Shown: positions 24,644 to 31,183 of the stretch, piece after piece
Position numbering within the stretch: the first letter of the stretch is position 1
Layout: each line of letters opens with the position of its first letter
Source of the DNA: JBBQUP01 sp038212305
Lineage (GTDB): Bacteria; Bacteroidota; Bacteroidia; Bacteroidales; Marinilabiliaceae
Reading direction: 5' to 3'
Assembly (NCBI GenBank): GCA_038212305.1
Contig: JBBQUP010000031.1
Coordinates: 1-31,183 of the forward strand
DNA: 31,183 bases
Notes under the pieces: model-generated
Told to the model about the DNA's origin: nothing
The model's database searches: none
Seen by the model: only the letters and a program-made list of their open reading frames with translations
Made by a program: the position numbers and the translations under genes

Positions 24644-26236
24644 TTAGAATGCTGGTTTGTAGGTGATTCCAGTACTTAACGTTGTGGTATGATATATATC
24701 ACCCCAGTCTTTTGCTATATTAAGCGATAATTGAATGGGAATTGGTGGTTTTAGCAACCAATTGATACCAGCAATTGCATAGTATTGTGTTTTCCCTCCT
24801 TTAAAATAGTAGTTCTCTGTTTCAGTCCAAGTGTAACGTCCCGGATATTGATTTGAATAGCTACCGAAGTTTTTCGAATAGGTTAGTTTTAATGTCCAAT
24901 CTAAATTTGGAGTTATAATCCCAGTCCCTCCAATGTGAATTGCATTAAAGCGATTGTTGGCAATAAATAAACCTCCTAGGAAAGTCATATCAGGATAAAT
25001 AATCGAAAGTTGGTTATTGGTTAAATTCAACGGCATTCCCATTATTTGGTTATTGTAACTCCAGCCCAAATAATACATTCCATTGTTCATATAGTCATCT
25101 CTACCTCCAAATTCATGCCCTTGATTAATATTGTCTTTAAGGTATTGCAAAACTTGTTTATAGGTAAAAGGCGTTGGTTGTGATACGCCAAACTTATCAA
25201 GCATAAATTGGTCGTAATCAGCTATTTGATGTGGAAAAATCAATTCTCCATTCAAAATAGGATCAGGCATGCCATTGCCACTTTGATAAGTTGTTTGAAT
25301 CCATTCTACTGTAAGGGTTTTCAACCATTTTAGGTTAGATGGTTTCCAATCGACACCTAATATATGATCCGAATTATCCCTTGGGATATTCATGCCCGAT
25401 TTATCAGCAAAAGGTATTTGATAATAGATATGAATACCTCCTTGCAAAGTCTTCAATTCAAAACCAAAATCAAATAATCCCATGTGAGCTCCGGCAGCAT
25501 TTGTTTCTTCACCACCACCGATTTTAGCCGATCCTTTTGCAAAAAAGCTAGCCCAAAAATCAATGGGTATCTTCGATCCATTTAATTCACCTCCAATTAA
25601 TGCTGAATGGTTTATTCCGGCATAGGGTTTTATTTTTCCTCCATTGTACCGGACGTAGCCATATTTTTCATGAAGCCAATAGTCTGTTATTGAGGAATTG
25701 AATTGGTACTTGATTATCATTCCTTGAGTTATCCCACCTTTAAATTCTATTCTTCCTTTTGTAAATGGGAGTTTTTTATAACCAACAGTTATAAAGCTGA
25801 TACGAGGAATTGGACGATAATTATGACCGTACAAATAGGAGCCTACGCCTTGATTTTCGCTGTTTAATATGTGATCGAACAATGAGAGTCCTGCTGATAA
25901 TTGCCAGCCATTGTAGTTGGCATCTATGGAGCCTTTATGCAACCAAACTTCACTGTTTGATGAGTTGTAATCCAGTTCAATATTCGATTTAATGAAGAGC
26001 ATTTCCGATGGTTTGAGCGTTAATTCTAATCCTCCACTTGTGAATGTTTGTGTAGGATCAACCGAATTGTATCGCCCCTCTTGATTTGCAATTTGCCATA
26101 ATGCAGGCAGTTTTCCAGATGAAACAATTGTGTTGGCCGAAAAAGTTGAAGTGGCTTTGATGGATTGTGCACTCATTTCGGAACATGCACAACCCATTGT
26201 TAGTAGGAAAAAAAAGATGGTTTTGTAGTAATTCAT
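24644..26236 (-). CDS. Wzi-like capsule assembly outer-membrane protein
   Basis: A 530-residue protein with a signal peptide (about 1-23, hydrophobic IFFFLLTMGCACS then EMSAQS) and a body rich in alternating aromatic strands ending in ...GITYKPAF, an aromatic C-terminal residue typical of outer-membrane beta-barrels. The opening (LWQIANQEGRY), the internal FEFGGRDDYMNNGMYYLGWSY-like segment (GRDDYMNNGMYYLGW) and overall length match the Bacteroidetes capsule-assembly Wzi family. Wzi of E. coli is an outer-membrane lectin that holds capsule at the cell surface. Its ATG overlaps the rmlB stop by one base (TAATG), so it is translationally coupled to rmlB and should serve the polysaccharide made with dTDP-rhamnose. 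Confidence 0.82.
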   Translation of the reverse strand: MNYYKTIFFFLLTMGCACSEMSAQSIKATSTFSANTIVSSGKLPALWQIANQEGRYNSVDPTQTFTSGGLELTLKPSEMLFIKSNIELDYNSSNSEVWLHKGSIDANYNGWQLSAGLSLFDHILNSENQGVGSYLYGHNYRPIPRISFITVGYKKLPFTKGRIEFKGGITQGMIIKYQFNSSITDYWLHEKYGYVRYNGGKIKPYAGINHSALIGGELNGSKIPIDFWASFFAKGSAKIGGGEETNAAGAHMGLFDFGFELKTLQGGIHIYYQIPFADKSGMNIPRDNSDHILGVDWKPSNLKWLKTLTVEWIQTTYQSGNGMPDPILNGELIFPHQIADYDQFMLDKFGVSQPTPFTYKQVLQYLKDNINQGHEFGGRDDYMNNGMYYLGWSYNNQIMGMPLNLTNNQLSIIYPDMTFLGGLFIANNRFNAIHIGGTGIITPNLDWTLKLTYSKNFGSYSNQYPGRYTWTETENYYFKGGKTQYYAIAGINWLLKPPIPIQLSLNIAKDWGDIYHTTTLSTGITYKPAF

Positions 26237-27243
26237 TATTTACGATTAAGATACCAGTCAATTGTTTTTTCAATACCGGTCTCAAAATTCTCAGCAGCTT
26301 TCCAACCCAAATCTGTTTCTATTTTAGTGGCATCAATGGCATATCTGCGATCGTGACCAGCTCTATCTTGCACAAATGTAATTTGCGTTTTGTAAGATTT
26401 ACCATCAACACGAGGTTTTTTACTATCTAAAACATGACAAATATGATTGACTATAAACAAATTATCGCGTTCATTTCGACCACCAATATTATAGGTTTCA
26501 CCTGATTTCCCTTTATGAAAAACCAAGTCAATTCCGGTGCAATGATCTAGCACATACAACCAGTCACGAATATTTTTACCATCGCCATAAATAGGAATAT
26601 TTTCGCCGGTAACGGCTTTTCGAATAATCGTTGGAATGAGTTTCTCGTTATGCTGTTTTGGGCCATAATTGTTTGAGCAATTACTGGTTGTCACATCCAT
26701 TCCGTAAGTATGAAAATAGGCGCGAACTAATAAATCCGATCCTGCTTTCGATGACGAATAGGGGCTGTTGGGAGCGTATGGAGTGTCTTCTCTGAACAAT
26801 CCGGTATCACCCAATGTTCCGTAAACTTCATCTGTGGAGATATGATGAAATCGACATTCTTCGTATCCTTCTTTGAACTTAAAAGGAGAGATCATCCAAT
26901 GTTTACGAGCCACATCCAAGAGAGTAAAAGTGCCATTGATATTGGTTTTTATAAATACCTCAGGCCCAGAGATCGAATTGTCAACATGCGATTCAGCAGC
27001 AAAATGAATAACCCCTCTGATATCGTTTTTTTCAAATAGGTATTCAATGAGTTCGCGATTACAGATATCGCCTTTAATAAATTCGTAATTCGATGATTTT
27101 ACTTCAGATAAATTTTTTAAATCCCCAGCATAGGTCAATTTGTCGAAATTGATGATTTTATAATTGGGATATTTTTCTACAAAGTAAGGAACAAAGTTGG
27201 CGCCTATAAAACCGGCTCCTCCAGTGATTAGAATGGTTTTCAT
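26236..27243 (-). CDS. rmlB: dTDP-glucose 4,6-dehydratase
   Basis: A 335-residue extended short-chain dehydrogenase, the second step of dTDP-L-rhamnose synthesis. The NAD-binding TGGAGFIGANF is at residues 7-17. The dehydratase triad STDEVYG (Thr137, Asp138, Glu139) and YSSSK (Tyr162, Lys166) are present, along with SNNYGP and the dTDP-binding region. Length is normal. It lies 58 bases downstream of rmlD, with a TATCTTTA box (27293-27300) in the gap, and is coupled to the Wzi-like gene. Confidence 0.95.
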   Translation of the reverse strand: MKTILITGGAGFIGANFVPYFVEKYPNYKIINFDKLTYAGDLKNLSEVKSSNYEFIKGDICNRELIEYLFEKNDIRGVIHFAAESHVDNSISGPEVFIKTNINGTFTLLDVARKHWMISPFKFKEGYEECRFHHISTDEVYGTLGDTGLFREDTPYAPNSPYSSSKAGSDLLVRAYFHTYGMDVTTSNCSNNYGPKQHNEKLIPTIIRKAVTGENIPIYGDGKNIRDWLYVLDHCTGIDLVFHKGKSGETYNIGGRNERDNLFIVNHICHVLDSKKPRVDGKSYKTQITFVQDRAGHDRRYAIDATKIETDLGWKAAENFETGIEKTIDWYLNRK

Positions 27244-27292
27244 TTGGTTGTTGTTAATTGTTTTTTATGTCTCTAAAATTACAATAATGGTG

Positions 27293-27300
27293 TAAAGATA
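27293..27300 (-). promoter_or_regulatory. Possible -7 box ahead of rmlB
   Basis: TATCTTTA on the minus strand, 49 bases before the rmlB ATG, between rmlD and rmlB. It could be an internal promoter for rmlB and the Wzi-like gene; its -33 region would fall inside the end of rmlD. Confidence 0.4.
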
Positions 27301-27301
27301 A

Positions 27302-28186
27302 TTAAATGCTTTTTTGCTCATCAAGTATAGCGATGCATTTTTTCAATGAGTCCATCCAATAAGGGATTTCAATGTCAAAATCGGCTTTTATTTTTGATTT
27401 ATTTAATACCGAGTAGTGGGGTCTTTTCGCAGGTGTTGGGAATTGTGTTGACTCAACAGGTTCAATTACACAAGGAATATCGGACTGTTTTACAATGGCT
27501 TTAGCAAAATCGTACCACGATGCGACTCCTTCGTTTGAGTAATGATACAATCTCCCCTTTGTTGAGATCGACTCATTATTTGAAAGAATCTCTAAAATTG
27601 TTTTTGCCAAATCAGCCGCATAAGTTGGTGTTCCTATTTGGTCAAAAACCACTTTTAGCTGACCTCGTTCAATGGCATATTTTCGAATAGTTTTTACAAA
27701 ATTAGCCCCAAAAGAGGAGTAGAGCCAAGATGTTCTGATGACAATGGCATCCGCTTTCGATTCTAATACATGTTGTTCACCTTCTGCTTTGGTTTGGCCA
27801 TAAACACCCATCGGGTGAATGGGATCGGACTCAATTATTGGTCGAAAGTTTTCGCCATTGAACACATAATCGGTTGAAACATGAACGAGTTTCGCTGATA
27901 CTTTCTCGCAATAGGCAACTAAATTAGCAACTCCGGTGGCATTAATTGCAGCGCAAAGCGCTTCGTCACTCTCGGCCTTGTCAACTGCGGTGTAAGCAGC
28001 ACAATTAATAATGGCATCAATTTTATTGGCTTCACAAGCCGACATGACACTCGTCTGGTTGGTGATATCCATTTCAGCCACATCGGTGAAATTAAATTTA
28101 AAATTTGGGTATTGTGATCCCAGTTGTTTTATCTCATTTCCAAGTTGGCCATTGCTGCCAGTGACTAATATATTCATTGATTTCAT
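27302..28186 (-). CDS. rmlD: dTDP-4-dehydrorhamnose reductase
   Basis: A 294-residue NAD(P)H-dependent reductase for the last step of dTDP-L-rhamnose synthesis. The Rossmann motif VTGSNGQLGNE is at residues 8-18; STDYVFNG and VYGQTKAEGE supply the Ser/Thr and YxxxK catalytic residues; the tail KRPHYSVLNKSK is typical. A second ATG three codons in (28177) would remove only MKS and is equally possible. It lies 54 bases downstream of the glycosyltransferase and 58 upstream of rmlB. Confidence 0.95.
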   Translation of the reverse strand: MKSMNILVTGSNGQLGNEIKQLGSQYPNFKFNFTDVAEMDITNQTSVMSACEANKIDAIINCAAYTAVDKAESDEALCAAINATGVANLVAYCEKVSAKLVHVSTDYVFNGENFRPIIESDPIHPMGVYGQTKAEGEQHVLESKADAIVIRTSWLYSSFGANFVKTIRKYAIERGQLKVVFDQIGTPTYAADLAKTILEILSNNESISTKGRLYHYSNEGVASWYDFAKAIVKQSDIPCVIEPVESTQFPTPAKRPHYSVLNKSKIKADFDIEIPYWMDSLKKCIAILDEQKSI

Positions 28187-28240
28187 GTGTTTATATTTTA
28201 GTATTGAGATCCAAGTATCAAGATTAATCGTATGACTTAT

Positions 28241-29182
28241 TTATTCAAGGATCGATATCGGTTTCGCGTGTTTTATCCAGAACAACTTATTCATAGATAG
28301 TTTTTTAATCAAAAATAATGGAAAAATATAATAGATTGTTCCAAGCTGATAGGCAAGTAGTTTTACAATTGTTGAAAGGATACTTCTGAAAATCCATAAT
28401 GGCGCTGTTTTCAATGTGTAGCTTAATTCAGACTTAGCATACTTCAAGCCTTCTCCTTTTGGAGATCCAAATTTTTCTCGGATCCATGAGTTGGATTGAT
28501 GAAACACCCCAATATCGAAGTATCGTTTAAACTCCTGCTTTACGCTGTAGCTATGGGAATGAAAAACTTTAGCATCGCTATTGTAGTAAATTTTTTTTCC
28601 ATTTAAGATAAATTTTGAAGCTAAGATGGCATCTTCACCAAATATTGAATTGTTTGGAAACCCTTTTTCATTGAATAAATCCTTGGTTCTGTAAGCGGCA
28701 AATGAGTTTGACATAAAACAGGTTTTGAATCCCCGTGTTGTAATGTCTTGTTTTGATTTTAATAATGATTTAGCAGGATAATTAAAGGATCTAGCATGTA
28801 TTGCTAATGGGTTTGCAGTCTCATGGGGCAATTGGCGTCCGTAGGTGCATGCAATTTTTTCATCATCAAAAGGCATTACCAGATTTTTGAGCGATGTTGA
28901 ATCAAACAGAAGAACATCTTGCGTAAGATAAATAATGATATCACAATCACTCAAATGATCAGATGCTAAATTTCGTGTTCCTCCATGATCAAAATCAGTA
29001 GGGTTGATGTTGATAATTTCAAATCCAAAATCTTCAGCTATTTTAGTGGTTTTATCTGTTGAACCCGAATCAATAATTAGCTTCTTATGCAACAAAAAAT
29101 CTTGATTGACTATACCTTGTAACAATATATGCCAGTTTTCACCGGCATTTAAAGTTGGAATAAATAGTCCTATTTTTTGCAT
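28241..29182 (-). CDS. GT2 glycosyltransferase, probable rhamnosyltransferase
   Basis: A 313-residue GT-A fold enzyme. IPTLNAGENW opens the nucleotide-binding fold, IIDSGSTDKT carries the first Asp, and FDHGGTRNLA is a motif I associate with rhamnosyltransferases of the RfbF/WbbL kind. IIYLTQDVLL holds the metal-binding Asp region (TQD), and GEDAILASKF the acceptor-side ED. A hydrophobic stretch at about 268-290 may hold the C-terminus to the membrane. Its place inside the rml cluster supports dTDP-rhamnose as donor, but donor and acceptor are inferred. Confidence 0.85.
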   Translation of the reverse strand: MQKIGLFIPTLNAGENWHILLQGIVNQDFLLHKKLIIDSGSTDKTTKIAEDFGFEIININPTDFDHGGTRNLASDHLSDCDIIIYLTQDVLLFDSTSLKNLVMPFDDEKIACTYGRQLPHETANPLAIHARSFNYPAKSLLKSKQDITTRGFKTCFMSNSFAAYRTKDLFNEKGFPNNSIFGEDAILASKFILNGKKIYYNSDAKVFHSHSYSVKQEFKRYFDIGVFHQSNSWIREKFGSPKGEGLKYAKSELSYTLKTAPLWIFRSILSTIVKLLAYQLGTIYYIFPLFLIKKLSMNKLFWIKHAKPISILE

Positions 29183-29283
29183 TAAGGTAATAGTCAGTGA
29201 GTTGATGAAATCGATTCAGTTACATAAGATCGGCAGAAAAACTTAAGCAGCCTTATTTTCTATTTTTCAAAGAGGGAATTAAC

Positions 29284-29440
29284 ATTTATTCATTTAGATT
29301 AATCTAAGGTTCGGCTTAGGCTATTGCCTTCGTTGTGTTATTATATCAGGCTTTGCCTGCGTTGTGCGAATTATGGCACAGCCTATTCACATATGTTCGA
29401 CTCAGGTATAACCCCTAAACCGAACTAAAGATGAATAAAT
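29284..29440. repeat. Inverted-repeat element with internal direct repeat
   Basis: The left arm starts ATTTATTCAT (29284-29293) and continues to GGTTCGGCTT. The right arm AAACCGAACTAAAGATGAAT (from 29417, ending AAAT at 29440) is its imperfect reverse complement. Inside, GGCTATTGCCTTCGTTGTG (29319-29337) is repeated as GGCTTTGCCTGCGTTGTG (29349-29366), and TGTGC/GCACA forms a small hairpin. It has no coding capacity and resembles a MITE-like or REP-like element. Confidence 0.6.
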
Positions 29441-29524
29441 AGCCACGAATCCACGAATGAAATTATTCGGTCATCTTTAATAGTTTATTCGTGAATTGAA
29501 TCCGTCGATCTTCGATTGGTGGCT
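29441..29524. repeat. Second, partly degenerate inverted repeat
   Basis: AGCCACGAATCCACGAATGA (29441-29460) faces ATTCGTGAATT (29487-29497) and GGTGGCT (29518-29524). About 20 extra bases split the right arm. It abuts the preceding element directly. Confidence 0.5.
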
Positions 29525-29635
29525 TAACTAATTATTTGAATCTTACAAATTAGAAATAACTTTTTTGCGTGTACAAATCTAATAATACTGCGTCTTGTCG
29601 CCATTTTACATGGTCGGGCATTATGTCTATGTGCA

Positions 29636-29983
29636 TTATTCAGTGTCAATTACAATCTTAATATTTTCTTTCACTAGTTTAATCAGTTCAGTGGGTATTT
29701 CTCCAACTTTCTTAACTAGGCGTTTATTATCAATAGCTCTAATCTGGTCAATCATTACATCACAATCCTGATGCAAATTTGCCATTCCTTTTTTAAGATG
29801 AATACGCAATATGTCTGAGTCTTCATGAACATTTGTTGTTATAGGACAAACGATTGTTGATGGATGAAAAACAGTATTGAGCAAATTTGTCTGTACTACT
29901 AAAACTGGTATTAACTTTCCAGCTTCTGTCCTTTTAGGTGGATTCAAATCAGCAATCCAAATCTCAAATTGTCTAATCTGCAT
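29636..29983 (-). CDS. MazF/PemK-family toxin (endoribonuclease)
   Basis: A 115-residue protein. RQFEIWIADLNPPKRTEAGK matches the opening strand and loop of MazF/PemK; PVLVVQTNLLN, STIVCPITTN and CDVMIDQIRAIDNKRL are the usual following strands, with the QIRAID segment and the L-K-G loop (HLKKGMANL) present. Such toxins cut mRNA. I choose ATG 29983 because a GAGGAG Shine-Dalgarno sequence (29996-29991) lies 7 bases ahead; an upstream in-frame TTG would overlap that site. The start overlaps the antitoxin stop by 11 bases, so the two are coupled. All regions look intact. Confidence 0.87.
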   Translation of the reverse strand: MQIRQFEIWIADLNPPKRTEAGKLIPVLVVQTNLLNTVFHPSTIVCPITTNVHEDSDILRIHLKKGMANLHQDCDVMIDQIRAIDNKRLVKKVGEIPTELIKLVKENIKIVIDTE

Positions 29984-30203
29984 AATCAATCTCCTCAAAG
30001 TCTTTAAGTACTTTCATTGAATCTTCTTTTACCGATTCCGATTCCATTTTCAACCTTTTTTCAAGCAACAATCGGTTTTGAATCTGATTATAGTACTCTA
30101 AAGCTTCGTTTATATAACGATTTCTAGGTTGTTTTATTCTGGATAAAATTCTTTCAGTTTCTCCAAAAATTGAATCATCTATTTTTAATGACACTGTTTT
30201 CAT
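29973..30203 (-). CDS. Ribbon-helix-helix antitoxin of the MazF-like toxin
   Basis: A 76-residue protein. The N-terminal half (MKTVSLKIDDSIFGETERIL, then PRNRYINEALEYYNQ) is a ribbon-helix-helix DNA-binding fold of the CopG/MazE type; the charged tail (KMESESVKEDSMKVLKDFEE) should wrap the toxin. It lies directly upstream of the MazF-like gene with an 11-base overlap. A palindrome 22-46 bases ahead of its ATG is the likely operator for autoregulation. Confidence 0.82.
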   Translation of the reverse strand: MKTVSLKIDDSIFGETERILSRIKQPRNRYINEALEYYNQIQNRLLLEKRLKMESESVKEDSMKVLKDFEEIDYAD

Positions 30204-30224
30204 ACGCTAATGTTTAGTTCTCAA

Positions 30225-30249
30225 AAGTATATCATATGTGTATATACTT
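30225..30249. promoter_or_regulatory. Probable operator of the MazEF-like pair
   Basis: AAGTATAT (30225-30232) and ATATACTT (30242-30249) form an inverted repeat in the 89-base gap between rmlC and the antitoxin gene. Ribbon-helix-helix antitoxins usually bind such sites at their own promoter. Function is inferred from position and symmetry. Confidence 0.5.
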
Positions 30250-30292
30250 CAAGTATTCTTTAGGGTATTTTGGAATTTCATTAGGCATAGCA

Positions 30293-30847
30293 TTAATATT
30301 CAAATGGAATGTCTGTTTCTGCTAGCTTTTTTAGTGTTTTATCTTTTTCTGAAAGCTTAATGTCATGGGAGGCAATTTTCCAATCGATTTTTAAGTCATC
30401 GTCGTTAAAAGCGATACCAGCATCGTGAGTAGGAGCGTACCAATTGTCCACCTTATAGGAGAAAATGGCCGATTCGCTCAATACAACAAAGCCATGAGCA
30501 AATCCACGGGGAATAAAAAACTGCTTTTTGTTTTCTCCGGAGAGCAAGATTGAAATGTGTTTGCCATAGGTTGGCGAGCCTTTTCGTATATCAACAGCAA
30601 TATCCAACACTTCACCTTCAATACAACGAACCAATTTGGCTTGATCGAAAGGAGGACGCTGAAAATGCAAACCCCTCAAAACACCTTTGGTTGATTCCGA
30701 CTCGTTGTCCTGAATAAATTGAATCTCTCCAATGTGTTCCTTGAAATTATATAGGTTAAACGATTCAAAAAAGTAACCTCTATCATCGCCAAAAACCTTT
30801 GGCTCAATAATCATCAACCCTTCAATATCGGTCTTTATGAACTTCAT
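30293..30847 (-). CDS. rmlC: dTDP-4-dehydrorhamnose 3,5-epimerase
   Basis: A 184-residue cupin enzyme, third step of dTDP-L-rhamnose synthesis. FGDDRGYFFESF is the substrate-binding opening; GVLRGLHFQ carries catalytic His61; EGEVLDIAVDIRKGSPTYG and IPRGFAHGF form the cupin core; Tyr131 in FSYKV is the catalytic Tyr; LSEKD ends the family core. Length is typical. It starts 3 bases after the rmlA stop (TAA-CAG-ATG), so rmlA and rmlC are in one operon. The next gene downstream is the toxin-antitoxin pair instead of rmlD. Confidence 0.95.
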   Translation of the reverse strand: MKFIKTDIEGLMIIEPKVFGDDRGYFFESFNLYNFKEHIGEIQFIQDNESESTKGVLRGLHFQRPPFDQAKLVRCIEGEVLDIAVDIRKGSPTYGKHISILLSGENKKQFFIPRGFAHGFVVLSESAIFSYKVDNWYAPTHDAGIAFNDDDLKIDWKIASHDIKLSEKDKTLKKLAETDIPFEY

Positions 30848-30850
30848 CTG

Positions 30851-31183
30851 TTATAAACGTTTTGCTAAGTTTAATAAATATTGTCCATACTGATTTTTTG
30901 CAAGCGATGTTCCCAGTTTAATTAACTCATCTTTAGTAATCCAATTTTGCATAAATGCAATCTCTTCAGGACAAGCTACTTTAAGTCCAATGCGTTTTTC
31001 TAATGTTTCAATAAAATGACTGGCCTCAAGGAGTGATTCATGTGTGCCAGTATCTAACCAAGCAAAGCCACGTCCCATCAATTCAACTTTAAGTTCTTTT
31101 TTATCGAGATATTCTTGATTTACAGTTGTGATTTCTAGTTCTCCACGAGGAGAAGGCTTGATGGATTTTGCAACCTTAATAAC
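30851..31183 (-). CDS. rmlA: Glucose-1-phosphate thymidylyltransferase, C-terminal part (runs off window)
   Basis: The frame is open from base 31183 to a TAA at 30851 and gives the last 110 residues. IKPSPRGELEITTVNQEYL, then GRGFAWLDTGTHESLLEAS and EEIAFMQNWI, are characteristic of RmlA, which makes dTDP-glucose as the first step of dTDP-L-rhamnose synthesis. An internal TTG or ATG near 31081 is not a start, since the conserved sequence continues upstream to the window edge. The catalytic N-terminal part lies outside the window. Confidence 0.95.
   Translation of the reverse strand, partial: VIKVAKSIKPSPRGELEITTVNQEYLDKKELKVELMGRGFAWLDTGTHESLLEASHFIETLEKRIGLKVACPEEIAFMQNWITKDELIKLGTSLAKNQYGQYLLNLAKRL

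Larger units (their letters stand above)
29183..29635. other. 453-base non-coding gap with two palindromic elements
   Basis: No ORF is convincing here. The gap separates the glycosyltransferase from the MazF-like toxin gene. It holds an inverted-repeat element at 29284-29440 and a second, partly degenerate one at 29441-29524. The flanks (29183-29283 and 29525-29635) show no recognisable feature. Confidence 0.7.

Noticed and set aside
29984..29998. A longer MazF-like protein starting at TTG 29998
   Set aside because: The GAGGAG ribosome-binding site at 29991-29996 would lie inside the longer frame; it is correctly spaced for ATG 29983.
30851..31081. A short independent gene starting at 31081
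   Set aside because: The RmlA-type sequence continues upstream in frame to the window edge, so this is only the end of a longer gene.

Overview
The window looks like chromosomal DNA of an AT-rich Bacteroidota (Bacteroidetes), probably class Bacteroidia. This is inferred from a giant PKD-repeat protein with a type-B type IX secretion (T9SS) sorting domain, a PorP/SprF-family protein, an OmpA/TPR/propeller protein, a DUF4296 lipoprotein, a Bacteroidetes-style Wzi capsule protein, and several upstream boxes reading TATCTTT(G/A), matching the Bacteroidetes -7 promoter element. I see no rRNA, tRNA, CRISPR array, transposase or phage gene.

Positions 1-8119 form a cell-surface locus. On the minus strand lie the start of a PAS-domain protein cut by the window edge and, upstream of it, a 1444-residue adhesin-like protein (14 PKD-type domains, two Ig-like modules, a type-B C-terminal domain). 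Divergent from it on the plus strand are a PorP/SprF-like outer-membrane protein and, 6 bases later, a TPR + beta-propeller + OmpA protein with the domain order of PorE. This fits a T9SS cargo next to its dedicated surface-attachment partners.

Positions 8120-19627 hold mostly housekeeping genes: a large ABCG-type transporter with an unusual N-terminal extension (plus strand), then on the minus strand a DUF433/PIN-like toxin-antitoxin pair whose last gene overlaps gltX by 4 bases, an adenosylcobalamin-dependent ribonucleotide reductase, waaA (Kdo transferase) and pgk. Two copies of one structured intergenic repeat sit directly downstream of gltX and pgk. They differ at paired positions in a compensatory way, the strongest candidate here for an undescribed RNA or DNA element.

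Positions 19773-31183 are all minus strand: cysQ, a probable amidohydrolase-derived pseudoenzyme, a DUF4296 lipoprotein, wecB, a polyprenyl-phosphate sugar transferase, a Wzi-like outer-membrane protein, and the dTDP-L-rhamnose genes rmlB, rmlD, rmlC and rmlA (3' part), with a GT2 glycosyltransferase between rmlC and rmlD. Together they would make, start on lipid carrier and help display a rhamnose-containing surface polysaccharide. A MazEF-type toxin-antitoxin pair plus about 450 bases of palindromic non-coding sequence interrupts the rhamnose genes between rmlC and the glycosyltransferase.
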